64,000 nucleotides of DNA from NCBI GenBank assembly GCA_964640175.1, contig CAZXFW010000001.1, positions 248,001 through 312,000 on the forward strand, written 5' to 3'. Below the pieces are notes generated by a model that searched no databases, was not told the DNA's origin, and saw nothing but the letters and a program-made list of their open reading frames with translations. Numbering within the stretch: the first letter of the stretch is position 1; each line of letters starts with the position of its first letter. This document shows, one piece after another, positions 19,358 to 28,047 of the stretch. Origin of the DNA: JACKDX01 sp964640175 (GTDB taxonomy: Bacteria > Myxococcota_A > Polyangia > Polyangiales > GCA-016699535). A program made the position numbers and the translations under genes.

Positions 19358-20307
19358 AGGGGCACCGGCAATGTGTTCAAAATGTTATCAATAATGCGCG
19401 AAGCTTCTTCTCGCATGGGGGTCACATCCGCGGTACCTGCAACTCGTACTCGGTGTGCTAATGCCGGCACCGCTAGGGACTTGATATCATCGGGGATCAC
19501 ATAATTTCTTCCCAATACAAGTGCGCGTGATCGTACAGCACGGCTCAATGCTAGGGCAGCACGGGTGGAGGCGCCTAGATCTAACAAAGGTGTTTTACGT
19601 GTTGCCTGGATGATTTGATGCATGTAGGTCACAACGTTAGACTGCATTTCCACCCGACTAACAGCGTCTTGTGCGGCGAGCAAAGCTTGACGCTCTACCA
19701 CGGGCTGCAATTCTACATGTGTGCCGCCTGATTTTGGTGTGGCGATCAAATCTTGTTCGATAGATTCAGGAGGATATCCGAGTTCTATACGCAAAAGAAA
19801 ACGATCCAGTTCGGATTCAGGCAGGGGGTATGTTCCGTAGAAATCACGGGGATTTTGAGTAGCCACCACGAAAAAAGGTTCTTCTAACATATGAGTTTCG
19901 CCATCAATGGACACATGGCGTTCTTCCATGGCTTCTAACAAGGCGCTTTGAGTGCGGGGCGGCGTGCGATTAATTTCGTCTGCCAATAACACATGCGTAA
20001 ACACTGGACCTGGACGGAATGAAAATCGTCCAGAGGATTGATTGTAAACACTGCCTCCCAATACATCTGAAGGTAAAAGATCGGAGGTGAATTGCACGCG
20101 GCGGTAAGACACTGCTATCGATTGAGCTAACGCGCGTGCCAGGGTTGTTTTACCCACACCGGGAACATCTTCAATAAGAAGATGTCCTTTTGCGAGCAAT
20201 GTGACGATGGCAAGTTGTACTTTGTCTTCTTTGCCCTGCAATACGCGGCTAACATTCGACATGATTCGCTGAGCAACCTGCATGGCTGCATCGTTTGGAG
20301 TGAGCAT
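19354..20307 (-). CDS. MoxR-family AAA+ ATPase
   Basis: AAA+ chaperone-like ATPase of 317 residues, usually paired with DUF58/vWA proteins in assembly or activation of complexes. Seen: Walker A EDVPGVGKTTLARAL, Walker B VLLADEINRTPPRTQSALLEAM, sensor 1 FFVVATQNP followed by YPLPESELDRFLLR, and a C-terminal lid (LDLGASTRAALALSRAVRSRAL, VIPDDIKSLAVPALAHR). It lies 7 bp after tatC and overlaps the DUF58 gene by 4 bp, placing Tat export and this unit on one strand without a gap. Confidence 0.95.
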   Translation of the reverse strand: MLTPNDAAMQVAQRIMSNVSRVLQGKEDKVQLAIVTLLAKGHLLIEDVPGVGKTTLARALAQSIAVSYRRVQFTSDLLPSDVLGGSVYNQSSGRFSFRPGPVFTHVLLADEINRTPPRTQSALLEAMEERHVSIDGETHMLEEPFFVVATQNPRDFYGTYPLPESELDRFLLRIELGYPPESIEQDLIATPKSGGTHVELQPVVERQALLAAQDAVSRVEMQSNVVTYMHQIIQATRKTPLLDLGASTRAALALSRAVRSRALVLGRNYVIPDDIKSLAVPALAHRVRVAGTADVTPMREEASRIIDNILNTLPVPL

Positions 20308-20314
20308 GAGAGTC

Positions 20315-21109
20315 CTATTCCTTTGATTTGGCTCGCGTACGTTCTATGACAAAGGCAATGCCTACGGAGATGAAATACAATATGATCATTGGTCCTAACA
20401 TGACCAATTGAGAACCGACGTCGGGTGGCGTGAGAATCGCAGCAATGATAGACGCAATTAGTATCCACCAGCGGCTGAAGCGAAGCAGTTGTTTATAGGT
20501 GACTAAACGAAATACCGATAACGTTGTGACCACGACAGGTACTTCAAACACGATACCAAATGCTACCAATAACCGGGTGGCAAAGGTGAGATATTCACCG
20601 ATCATAATGGTTGGAACAATTTTGACTGTTCCACTCGGAAGAGGACCCGCAAAACTAAGCAGAGTATCAAACATCCCTGGAAATACGACGAGGTAGCCAA
20701 AAAACGCGCCTCCTGCAAAACATACCGTTGAGGCAACGATAAAGGGTATAGCGACCGTCTTTTCCTTGCGGTAGAGCCCCGGTGCAACGAATGCCCAAAG
20801 CTGCCAGAAAATCCATGGTGAGGAAAAAATCATACCTACAACAAAGGCGATTTGTAGGTAGGCCATAAACGGATCTACAGGGTTAGCGAAATGCAACGCT
20901 GGATCTTCAAATCCTAAGCTTTTCCAATGCAGAGCGAGTGGTTGGACAAGAAGATCTAAAAGTTGTTCTCGAAGGATCCATGCGATCACAAATCCTGGAA
21001 CGACGCCTAATAGAGAACGAATCAGCCGGGTACGAAGTTCTCCCAAATGCTCAAAAAAACCCATCGGGGTATCATCTTCAGGGCTTGCGAACGGGTTAGA
21101 GTCAGTCAT
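20315..21109 (-). CDS. tatC: Sec-independent protein translocase TatC
   Basis: Polytopic core of the twin-arginine translocase, which recognises RR signal peptides of folded proteins. Six membrane helices are predicted in 264 residues. The opening of the fold MGFFEHLGELRTRLIRSLL carries the conserved HLxELRxR motif, and FVAPGLYRKEK is the usual loop after helix 2. An in-frame ATG exists at 21154, but the ATG at 21109 (MTDSNPFA) fits the family start better and overlaps the end of the TatA/B gene by 8 bp, suggesting translational coupling. Confidence 0.95.
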   Translation of the reverse strand: MTDSNPFASPEDDTPMGFFEHLGELRTRLIRSLLGVVPGFVIAWILREQLLDLLVQPLALHWKSLGFEDPALHFANPVDPFMAYLQIAFVVGMIFSSPWIFWQLWAFVAPGLYRKEKTVAIPFIVASTVCFAGGAFFGYLVVFPGMFDTLLSFAGPLPSGTVKIVPTIMIGEYLTFATRLLVAFGIVFEVPVVVTTLSVFRLVTYKQLLRFSRWWILIASIIAAILTPPDVGSQLVMLGPMIILYFISVGIAFVIERTRAKSKE

Positions 21110-21410
21110 GTTCGGGAGGTATCTCAGAGGGTTTCTGATTCGCAAAGTGCACATCGACGCCTTCAGAGGGAAACTCGGTGTCCGTGTGAGGAGTGTGAGT
21201 TGTCTCTGAAGTAAGTTTGCGGGGTTGAGGCGGGTCGTCTCGTAAAAGCTCGTCGATCCCTATCGTATGGCGCAAGTCTTGGGTGGCTTTTCGAAATTCT
21301 CGTAAGGCTCGACCACACGCCTTCATGAGTGTAGGCATCCGTTCTGGTCCTACAGCAACCAATAAAATAACGGCGATAATAAGCAACTCGCCTGAGCCAA
21401 TGCCAAGCAT
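21102..21410 (-). CDS. tatB: TatA/TatB family translocase protein
   Basis: A 102-residue single-helix Tat component. The N-terminal hydrophobic helix (GELLIIAVILLVAVGPERMP) with the Gly-Pro-Glu hinge is followed by an amphipathic helix (RALREFRKATQDLR) and an acidic, disordered tail. The Glu early in the helix and the GPERMP hinge resemble TatB more than TatA, but one protein may serve both roles, since no second tatA-like gene is visible. tatC follows with an 8 bp overlap. Confidence 0.85.
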   Translation of the reverse strand: MLGIGSGELLIIAVILLVAVGPERMPTLMKACGRALREFRKATQDLRHTIGIDELLRDDPPQPRKLTSETTHTPHTDTEFPSEGVDVHFANQKPSEIPPEHD

Positions 21411-21463
21411 GCTCTAAGTTTAGCAAAACTCATGCGTATCGCCTAAATACCTTGAAGCCTAGG

Positions 21464-22450
21464 CTAAGCGGCTGCTTCGCGGCGGGCCTGCGCACTTTGC
21501 ATGGTAGGACTATGTTCCACAGATTCGTGCGTCATGACCAACTTTGCAGCGATGTTAGCCTCGACGTGACGTCTATCTCGCACATGATACGTGAGTGCAC
21601 GCGCCATCGCTCGTGCGTTCTGAAAGCGATCTTCCCGTTTACGGGCAAGGGCGCGAGCAACAATTGCGTCCATGTCGCGGTCGATGTGTTGTGCAATTAG
21701 TCCTACGCGTGGCGCATCCTCCAACATGATGCGGCTTAGCAACGTAGGTACGTGGTTTCCATTAAATGGCAACCGTCCCGTGAGTCCTTGAAATAAAATA
21801 ACACCAAGGGAATAGAGATCAGCGCGACCATCCACATAGGGATTGCCTGAAGCTTGTTCAGGTGAGACGTAATGAGGCGTGCCATAAACTCGGCCGGACT
21901 CAAGTCGTCGTTCTTCCGGAGACATAGTAAGCGAGGCACACACCCCGAAATCCAAAAGTTGCACGCGAAGTTCGCCGTTTGGATCACGCTGGAGCAACAC
22001 ATGCTCGGGCTTAAGATCGCGATGGGTATACCCAAGACGATGGATACGATGGAGAATGGCTGCAACACGAATACCAACGGTAGCAATCTCTTCTGGAACC
22101 ATCGTTTGATAGCGTGCAAATAGGCGTGCCAAGCATTCACCTGAGACATGCTCCATGACTGCATAAGGAGAGCCATCGCTCATCAGGCCTTGATCGTAAA
22201 CAGCCACAACGCTTGGGTGAGAGACCGTACGAGCCACCTGTGCTTCGCGTCGAAGGCGCCGGCACAAGTCGGGGTTGTTGGCAAAGCGGCGTTGCAACAT
22301 TTTGATGGCCACAGCTCTTTTCAGATCCAGATCCTGAGCTTCAAATACGAGCCCGGTGCCACCCATGCCAATGCACGCCCCAATACGGTAGCGTCCATCC
22401 AAAACGGCGCCTCGAAGTTCTGTCCGTTCGTTGTCAGGTTCGATGTCCAT
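21464..22450 (-). CDS. Soluble Ser/Thr protein kinase
   Basis: A 328-residue Hanks-type kinase consisting of little beyond the kinase domain. The Gly-rich loop is CIGMGGTGLVFEA, the ATP-anchoring Lys is in AVAIKMLQ, the catalytic loop is HRDLKPEHVLL, then LLDFGV, and the P+1 region is GTPHYVSPEQASG. A short C-terminal extension follows. No membrane segment is seen, so it should be cytoplasmic. It lies just upstream of the Tat genes on the same strand with a 50 bp gap; a link is possible but unproved. Confidence 0.92.
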   Translation of the reverse strand: MDIEPDNERTELRGAVLDGRYRIGACIGMGGTGLVFEAQDLDLKRAVAIKMLQRRFANNPDLCRRLRREAQVARTVSHPSVVAVYDQGLMSDGSPYAVMEHVSGECLARLFARYQTMVPEEIATVGIRVAAILHRIHRLGYTHRDLKPEHVLLQRDPNGELRVQLLDFGVCASLTMSPEERRLESGRVYGTPHYVSPEQASGNPYVDGRADLYSLGVILFQGLTGRLPFNGNHVPTLLSRIMLEDAPRVGLIAQHIDRDMDAIVARALARKREDRFQNARAMARALTYHVRDRRHVEANIAAKLVMTHESVEHSPTMQSAQARREAAA

Positions 22451-22573
22451 CGGCAGACAGTAACGATGGGCCTACCTGCACCTACACGTCAAAAAATGTG
22501 CAATTTCCTTTCCTACCAAGCTCGAAAGGGTATGCAAGGCAGAGTTTGAAAGAACCGTAGTAAAAACAGCGGG

Positions 22574-24001
22574 TTAGTTCCCCATGCTTCGAAGTCCCAG
22601 CTCTTTCATCTTTGTTTGAAGGCTTTTTCGGGAGATCTTAAGCAAACGAGCCGCCAAGGTGACGTTATGATTGGTTTGTTCAAGCGCTTTTAGTATAATA
22701 TTCTTTTCAAGCTGTAATGTGACTTCCCGGACGGCTTCTTTGAGGCCCACCGCCGGGCTTAGCTCAGGTTGGGTTGCAGGCATCAATGGCCGTGAAGAAG
22801 GGCGCAGGCTTGGGCCTTCTGAGCCGCCGATTTCGGCAGGGATGTCGCGTCGAGTGATGGTGGGTCCATCACAAAACAACACACAACGCTCCATGACATT
22901 TTCAAGTTCTCGAATGTTGCCACGCCATGCATGTGCAAGAAGCGTGTTTAGCGCATCCGTCTCAATCCCTTCGATGTGTTTACCTAAGCGCTGATTAAAC
23001 TTGGCAATGAAATGCTCGACAAAAAGAGGAAGGTCTTCCAAACGTTCTCTTAATGAAGGCAGGCGTATTTGTACGACATTCAACCGGTAAAAAAGGTCTT
23101 CTCGAAATCGCCCTGTGCGAATTTCTTCTTCCAATTCACGGTTGGTGGCAGCAACAAGCCGCACATCGATTTTAATTGTTTTGATTCCGCCTACACGCTC
23201 AAATTCGCTTTCCTGAAGCGCACGCAACAGCTTTACTTGAATGCTCGGTGGAATTTCTCCGATTTCGTCCAAAAACAACGTGCCGCCATGCGCCAGTTCG
23301 AAGCGCCCTGGTTTGCTCGTGACAGCGCCGGTGAAAGCGCCTTTTTCATAGCCAAACAGTTCGCTTTCAATGAGCTCTGACGGAATCGCTGCACAGTGTA
23401 CAGCCATAAAAGGCTTATCTTTTCTGCCGCTAAGCTCATGTAAGGTGCGTGCCGCCAATTCTTTGCCTGTTCCACTTTCGCCTGTAATCAGCACGGTACT
23501 TGGAGTGTTTGCCACACGTTCGATCATCTGTTGAAGATCGCGCATCACTTGTGAGCGACCTACCAGTGGTCCTTTTCCACTCACCACGGATAAATAATCT
23601 CGCTCAACTAAGTCGCTTTGTGCGAGGTCGCTCGTTCGTGCTGCTTTGGCAATGACATGCCGAAACTCTTCTTTATCAAAAGGCTTGGTGACATAATCAA
23701 ATGCGCCGAGCTTGAGAGCCTCTACGGCGGTGTCTACCGAGCCGTGAGCAGTAATCATGATGACCGGAATTCCAGGGTGGTTTTCTGTGATATGTCGTAG
23801 CAGGGCCATGCCATCCACAAGAGGCATTTTGAGATCTGTAATCACGACATCGATGTGATGTTCACGTAGTACGTCCAACGCAGCTTGGCCGTTTTCTACA
23901 ACGTGGACGTCATAACCATTGCGTGTCAGTTGCGCGGACAGCACGCGACGAAGATTGACTTCGTCATCGGCAAGCAAAATTTGTTTGGTTTCAAGGGGCA
24001 C
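22574..24001 (-). CDS. NtrC-family sigma-54 response regulator
   Basis: A 475-residue response regulator: receiver domain (residues 6-120) with acidic pair D12/D13, phospho-acceptor D56 in VVITDLKMP and Lys in YVTKPFDKEE. The AAA+ domain has GESGTGKELAARTLH, GAFTGA, LFLDEIGEIP with intact Walker B, AATNREL and FREDLFYRLN. A Fis-type helix-turn-helix follows (NVTLAARLLKISRKSLQTKM). All catalytic positions look intact, unlike the FHA activator at 9.3 kb. The start is GTG at 24001. No histidine kinase gene is adjacent. It diverges from the redoxin-Tol genes, and a sigma-54 promoter lies in the space between. Confidence 0.95.
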   Translation of the reverse strand: MPLETKQILLADDEVNLRRVLSAQLTRNGYDVHVVENGQAALDVLREHHIDVVITDLKMPLVDGMALLRHITENHPGIPVIMITAHGSVDTAVEALKLGAFDYVTKPFDKEEFRHVIAKAARTSDLAQSDLVERDYLSVVSGKGPLVGRSQVMRDLQQMIERVANTPSTVLITGESGTGKELAARTLHELSGRKDKPFMAVHCAAIPSELIESELFGYEKGAFTGAVTSKPGRFELAHGGTLFLDEIGEIPPSIQVKLLRALQESEFERVGGIKTIKIDVRLVAATNRELEEEIRTGRFREDLFYRLNVVQIRLPSLRERLEDLPLFVEHFIAKFNQRLGKHIEGIETDALNTLLAHAWRGNIRELENVMERCVLFCDGPTITRRDIPAEIGGSEGPSLRPSSRPLMPATQPELSPAVGLKEAVREVTLQLEKNIILKALEQTNHNVTLAARLLKISRKSLQTKMKELGLRSMGN

Positions 24002-24107
24002 ACGAATTACTTACTGGAGTGAAGGCAGTGATTGGCTTGTCCAAGCGTCATGGAAAGGATAAACCCTCTACATGGGACAGTGATCGTCTCTGGCATAGCC
24101 CATTTCA

Positions 24108-24122
24108 TGGCACCACCTTTGC
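24108..24122 (+). promoter_or_regulatory. Sigma-54 (-24/-12) promoter
   Basis: TGGCAC at 24108-24113 and TTGC at 24119-24122 are separated by 5 nt, giving the invariant GG-N10-GC spacing of sigma-54 promoters. Transcription would begin near 24134, about 45 nt before the ATG at 24178. It lies about 110 bp from the start of the divergent NtrC-type regulator gene. The element was noticed by eye among the TGGCAC sites checked on both strands; no other in the window had correctly spaced TTGC. Confidence 0.6.
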
Positions 24123-24177
24123 GTTCTTTCACCCTAGCCGTCAACCCTTTCTTGAGTCTTCCGTGCCCTCATTAAAT

Positions 24178-24687
24178 ATGCCACTGGTTGCCAAATGGGC
24201 CCTTTATGCAGCCCTTACCGTAGTGATTGGGGCGATGCTGTATCCGCGTTTCTTTCCATCTCTTGTCAGAGAGGGCCAAGTTGCTCCGCCCCTGATTGTT
24301 CAACTGGACAGGGGTGAGCACTTTGAGCTGAGCCAAGCACGTGGAAAACCATTGGTGTTGAATTTTTGGGGCACCTATTGTGGTCCGTGCCAACAGGAGG
24401 CCCCCATGCTCAGTCGAGTGCATGCACGGCTGCATCGGCGAGGTGGCATGGTAATCGGAATCGCCGTGGATAACATGCCTTTGGCCAAAGTGGTGCATAT
24501 CGCGCGCAGTTTAGGAATGACCTATCCAATCGCGCTTGCTAGTCAAGAAGATATGTTGCGCTACAAAGTCACTACGATTCCGACCACCTATGTGGTGGAT
24601 GCTCAGGGGATGATCCAGGACGCAACGGTGGGTGTTGTTTCCGAGCGACGGCTAGAACGGGTACTCAAATCGACGTTTATGAGATAG
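24178..24687 (+). CDS. Membrane-anchored thioredoxin-like protein (TlpA/ResA type)
   Basis: A 169-residue redoxin with an N-terminal membrane anchor (WALYAALTVVIGAMLYP) and a periplasmic thioredoxin fold. The active site is in FWGTYCGPCQQEAP (CGPC), with the cis-Pro in VTTIPTTYVVD. Such proteins reduce disulfides outside the inner membrane, often in cytochrome c maturation. The frame stays open back to a GTG at 24019, but that longer N-terminus looks like no known signal and would run through the sigma-54 promoter, so I prefer ATG 24178. No strong ribosome-binding site is visible. tolQ follows closely, so it may be the first gene of the Tol transcript. Confidence 0.85.
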   Translation: MPLVAKWALYAALTVVIGAMLYPRFFPSLVREGQVAPPLIVQLDRGEHFELSQARGKPLVLNFWGTYCGPCQQEAPMLSRVHARLHRRGGMVIGIAVDNMPLAKVVHIARSLGMTYPIALASQEDMLRYKVTTIPTTYVVDAQGMIQDATVGVVSERRLERVLKSTFMR

Positions 24688-24697
24688 GTTGGCTGCT

Positions 24698-25423
24698 ATG
24701 ACTGGTGAAATCTTGGAACTTATCCTACAGGCTTCAGCCGTCGTGAAAGTAGTCATGGCGCTTTTAGCCCTCATGTCTGCCATCACGTGGTTTATTGTGG
24801 GGGCTAAACTTAAGCAGTTTGGTTCTGCGGGTCGGCTAAGTCGTCGATTTTTGCAGCTCTTCTGGGCCCGGGGCAACCGTGGCCAGTGGGATGCCACACG
24901 GCTTGAACAAATCTATCATCAGCTTGCGTCATTTCGGCAATCACCGTTAGCTAAAGTGTTCCATGCGGGTTATGTCGAGCTTGCTCGTATGACAGGCACG
25001 AGCAGTCCCAACCATGGCAGTTACCCACCGCCGCGCAGTGATTTAGCGTCTTCAGCGGATGTGCAAAATGTAGAGCGTGCGCTACATCGCACATCGGCGA
25101 CCGAACTTACGCAATTAGAACACTATCTCTCATTTCTTGCGACGACTGGCTCGACAGCGCCGTTCATTGGTCTGTTTGGCACAGTGTGGGGCATTATGAA
25201 CTCATTTATGTCCATTCGTGCGCAGGGCAACGCGAGCCTGGATGTGGTGGGAGGAGATATCGCAGAAGCGCTCATTGCAACGGCCTTAGGGTTAGCAGCG
25301 GCCATCCCGGCAGTCATGGCTTACAATTACTTTCTTCGTAGGTTGCGTGTGATAGAGCAGGAGATGGATGCGTTTAGCAATGACTTTCTCAACATTGTGC
25401 GTCGACATTTTCTGACACGCTAA
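24698..25423 (+). CDS. tolQ: TolQ/ExbB-family proton channel protein
   Basis: A 241-residue inner-membrane motor subunit. There are three membrane helices: residues near 15-35, then FLATTGSTAPFIGLFGTVWG and ALIATALGLAAAIPAVMAYN. The latter two carry the conserved proton-channel Thr and the family pattern GTVWGI. It forms a pentamer around TolR dimers. Frame extends to a TTG at 24689, but ATG 24698 is preferred. Followed by tolR, tolA and tolB in the standard order, which favours Tol over the ExbB/TonB assignment. Confidence 0.92.
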   Translation: MTGEILELILQASAVVKVVMALLALMSAITWFIVGAKLKQFGSAGRLSRRFLQLFWARGNRGQWDATRLEQIYHQLASFRQSPLAKVFHAGYVELARMTGTSSPNHGSYPPPRSDLASSADVQNVERALHRTSATELTQLEHYLSFLATTGSTAPFIGLFGTVWGIMNSFMSIRAQGNASLDVVGGDIAEALIATALGLAAAIPAVMAYNYFLRRLRVIEQEMDAFSNDFLNIVRRHFLTR

Positions 25424-25434
25424 GGAGAAATAGT

Positions 25435-25854
25435 ATGGCGATGTCTACAAATAATGGAGGTGGCCGCTCGCCAATGAGCGAAATCAACGTCACGCCCTTT
25501 GTCGACGTGATGTTAGTGCTACTGATTATTTTCATGGTGAGTGCGCCGCTGCTCACCAAAGGCGTTTCTGTAGACTTGCCAAATGCTCAAGCTCCGCGCA
25601 TGGATATTCAACAGGAAAAGCTTTTGCTTACGGTAGCTAAGGATAAGAAGATTTTTCTGGGGCAATCTGAAGTTCCGTACACAACTCTGGAGCAAACTTT
25701 GGTGAATAATGAACGGCTCAAACGCGAAAAGGAGCTTTACGTATTTGCTGACGAAGAAGTCCCTTATGGGTTGGTGGCTCGAGTGCTTGCAATCGTTCGT
25801 AAAGCAGGCATCGAGAAATTAGGGTTGGTTACTGACCCCTTGCATGAAGAGTAA
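25435..25854 (+). CDS. tolR: TolR/ExbD-family protein
   Basis: A 139-residue bitopic protein. The conserved MSEINVTPFVDVMLVLLIIFMV contains the proton-carrying Asp in the single membrane helix (given here in two parts, SEINVTPFVD and VMLVLLIIFMV). The periplasmic domain ends with a typical VLAIVRKAGIEKLGLVT. An AAGGAG ribosome-binding site overlaps the stop of tolQ. Together with TolQ it uses the proton gradient to energise TolA. Confidence 0.94.
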   Translation: MAMSTNNGGGRSPMSEINVTPFVDVMLVLLIIFMVSAPLLTKGVSVDLPNAQAPRMDIQQEKLLLTVAKDKKIFLGQSEVPYTTLEQTLVNNERLKREKELYVFADEEVPYGLVARVLAIVRKAGIEKLGLVTDPLHEE

Positions 25855-25856
25855 AC

Positions 25857-26588
25857 ATGCAGGCGAGCATGGTCATGGCAGGATCGATGTTGACCCTTAT
25901 TGTTCATGGGGTGATCCTTGCGGCATTCATGTTTAGTGGTTTCTTGCATGCACTTTTGTCGAGCCAGCATGCGCCACCTATTAAAGAGCGGACTGTGATC
26001 GAAGCAAGGCTGGTTCAGTTGGGTAAAGAGATTGACCCAAGACAATTGCCCAACCGCCATGTGCCAAGGCTTCAAACAGCCCCGCCAGATACTGTGGCCG
26101 TGTCGCCGGATGCCGCAGAGATGCCAGAACAACCCGCAGAGCAGAAGCCACCTAATCCTGTACAAGACACGCTGACCCGGCTTGGTGACCGTGCGCAGAC
26201 GTTTGCAGAGATTGCCGAAGAACGTGACAAAGAAGGCAGTCCTGAGGGGGTGGCTGAGGGCAGCAGCCAGGCAAAGTCAGGCGACATCTATGCGGGCAAG
26301 TTATACCAGTTCTTCCGTCGTGGTTGGACGGTGCCGACGGTGATCACCGAGGCTGAAAGTCGTGCACTTGCAGCTGAAGTGGATGTTGAGATCACCAAAG
26401 ACCTCAAGGTGGGCGAATTTAACTTACGCCGCTCAAGCGGTAATCCACTTTTCGATCAGTCTGTGCTCGATAATTTACAACGCTTGAAAGATTCCGGTGA
26501 AATGCTGCCGGAGCCTCCGGCGGACATTGCAGCAACGTACCTTGAGCAGACTGTGGGCTTATTGTTCCGTGGTCGAGATGCTCAGTAG
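25857..26588 (+). CDS. tolA: TolA/TonB-like energy transducer
   Basis: A 243-residue protein with an N-terminal membrane helix (about residues 10-32), a Pro/Glu-rich central stretch and a C-terminal TonB/TolA-like domain. The latter shows DIYAGKLYQFFRRGWTVP, VDVEITKDLKVGEFNLRRSSG and FDQSVLDNLQRL. It starts 3 bp after tolR. Position between tolR and tolB supports TolA; sequence of the C-terminal domain alone would also allow TonB. The long helical domain II of enterobacterial TolA is much shorter here. Confidence 0.85.
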   Translation: MQASMVMAGSMLTLIVHGVILAAFMFSGFLHALLSSQHAPPIKERTVIEARLVQLGKEIDPRQLPNRHVPRLQTAPPDTVAVSPDAAEMPEQPAEQKPPNPVQDTLTRLGDRAQTFAEIAEERDKEGSPEGVAEGSSQAKSGDIYAGKLYQFFRRGWTVPTVITEAESRALAAEVDVEITKDLKVGEFNLRRSSGNPLFDQSVLDNLQRLKDSGEMLPEPPADIAATYLEQTVGLLFRGRDAQ

Positions 26589-26699
26589 TTCATCACTGGC
26601 TCAGCATCTGCGCTAAGTGGTTTATTTCAGTACATCTTCTTGAGTACGGCACTAAATACTTTGCCGTTCATAGCCGTCCGACATAAGGTAATGCTTGTC

Positions 26700-27998
26700 A
26701 TGGTTAAGATTAATGTCATGAAAAAACATACCTCTTGGGTGGCTTTCATCGTGTTGGGTGCGTTGGCGTTGAGTTGGTGGGCGTTGCCTGCAATTGGCCA
26801 AAATGCAGAGCCTCAGCTTCCTGCGCGTGGCGTCATGATAGAGATCGACTCTCCGGAACGTGCCCTTTACCGCATTGCGGTTCCCAGTCTTCAAGGAGGA
26901 ACGGTAGGTACCACTGCGGCCGAGGTGCTGCGTAACGACTTCAAACTGATTTCGTTGTTTACAGTGCTTGATGCACGCTCCTTTATGGATAGCCAGCCTG
27001 CAACGTTGGATATCCGAACGAGTGACTGGAGCGTGGTGGGAGCGCAGGCTGTAATCAAAGGCAAGCTGACCCAAACCGGTTCTGGAGTGAGTATGGACAT
27101 GCGTCTTTACGAGCTCGCCAAAGGAAATTCTCCGACACTTCAAAAAAGTTATCGCGGCTCTCTAGGGGATGTACGTAAGTTCATGCACAAGTTTGCGAAT
27201 GAAGTGCTTTTAGTGCTCACAGGCGAAGCGGGTGCATTTGACAGCAGAATCACGTTTGCACGTCGGCTAAGTCCAGGACGCAAAGATGTGTATGTCTCGG
27301 ATTTTGATGGGCATGGCTTAGGCCGTGTCTCCAAAGGCAACGGCATCGCGATGCTTCCAAGTTTTGGCCCTGGAGGTATTTGGTATTCGATTCTGTCAAA
27401 ATACGGCATGTACATCACGCGTACAGGCGCCAATGAACGCCCGGTCATTAAAAGCCAGGGCTTAAACATGGGCGTGACCTCATGTGGTAATCGCATCTAC
27501 TTTTCATCCACGCGCAGTGGCAATGCTGAAATTTTCAGTGCCAATGGGGATGGCTCGGATGTTCGTCAGCTCACTCATCACCGCAGCATCGATGTGAGCC
27601 CCGCCTGTGGTCCTACAGGCCAGCTGGCGTTTGTGTCGAACCGTCAAGGAAGCCCCCAAGTATATACAATGAATACCGATGGCTCTGGCGTAAAGCGCAT
27701 CACCTATCGAGGCGATTACAACCAAACACCCACATGGTGTCCTGATCCGAAAAAATCACTATTAGCATTTACAGGTCGTAGTGGTGATTACGATATATTC
27801 GTGATCAACCTACAAACAGGTGAATACACGCGGCTGACACAAGGCCAAGGCAGCAATAAAGACCCGGCGTTTTCTCCTGATTGCCGTATGGTAGCGTTTG
27901 CCTCCTCACGGGGTGGGATCTACCTTTCCAGTATTGAAGGCCTCAATCACAATCGGGTTGTGCCAGGTGGGGCTGAAACCATCCGTTGGTCCCGTTGA
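26700..27998 (+). CDS. tolB: Tol-Pal system protein TolB
   Basis: Periplasmic beta-propeller that links the Tol motor to Pal. A signal peptide is clear (KKHTSWVAFIVLGALALSWW, cleavage near AIGQNA). The N-terminal domain carries DFKLISLFTVLD and the C-terminal propeller shows repeated blades such as GNAEIFSANGDGSDVRQLT, SPQVYTMNTDGSGVKRIT and SGDYDIFVINLQTGEYTRLT. Starts are possible at ATG 26700 or ATG 26718, and the frame is open back to TTG 26640; I use 26700, with AAGG upstream. The 432-residue length is normal. Pal, which normally follows, is absent here. Confidence 0.94.
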   Translation: MVKINVMKKHTSWVAFIVLGALALSWWALPAIGQNAEPQLPARGVMIEIDSPERALYRIAVPSLQGGTVGTTAAEVLRNDFKLISLFTVLDARSFMDSQPATLDIRTSDWSVVGAQAVIKGKLTQTGSGVSMDMRLYELAKGNSPTLQKSYRGSLGDVRKFMHKFANEVLLVLTGEAGAFDSRITFARRLSPGRKDVYVSDFDGHGLGRVSKGNGIAMLPSFGPGGIWYSILSKYGMYITRTGANERPVIKSQGLNMGVTSCGNRIYFSSTRSGNAEIFSANGDGSDVRQLTHHRSIDVSPACGPTGQLAFVSNRQGSPQVYTMNTDGSGVKRITYRGDYNQTPTWCPDPKKSLLAFTGRSGDYDIFVINLQTGEYTRLTQGQGSNKDPAFSPDCRMVAFASSRGGIYLSSIEGLNHNRVVPGGAETIRWSR

Positions 27999-28047
27999 TG
28001 AATCAAGCCCAGGTAGTTTTTTTTGGGAAGTTTGCTAAAGTCCGCGC

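Noticed and set aside
24019..24177. Longer start (GTG 24019) for the thioredoxin-like protein
   Set aside because: The extra 53 residues look like no signal or domain and would contain the sigma-54 promoter; the ATG at 24178 directly precedes a membrane anchor.
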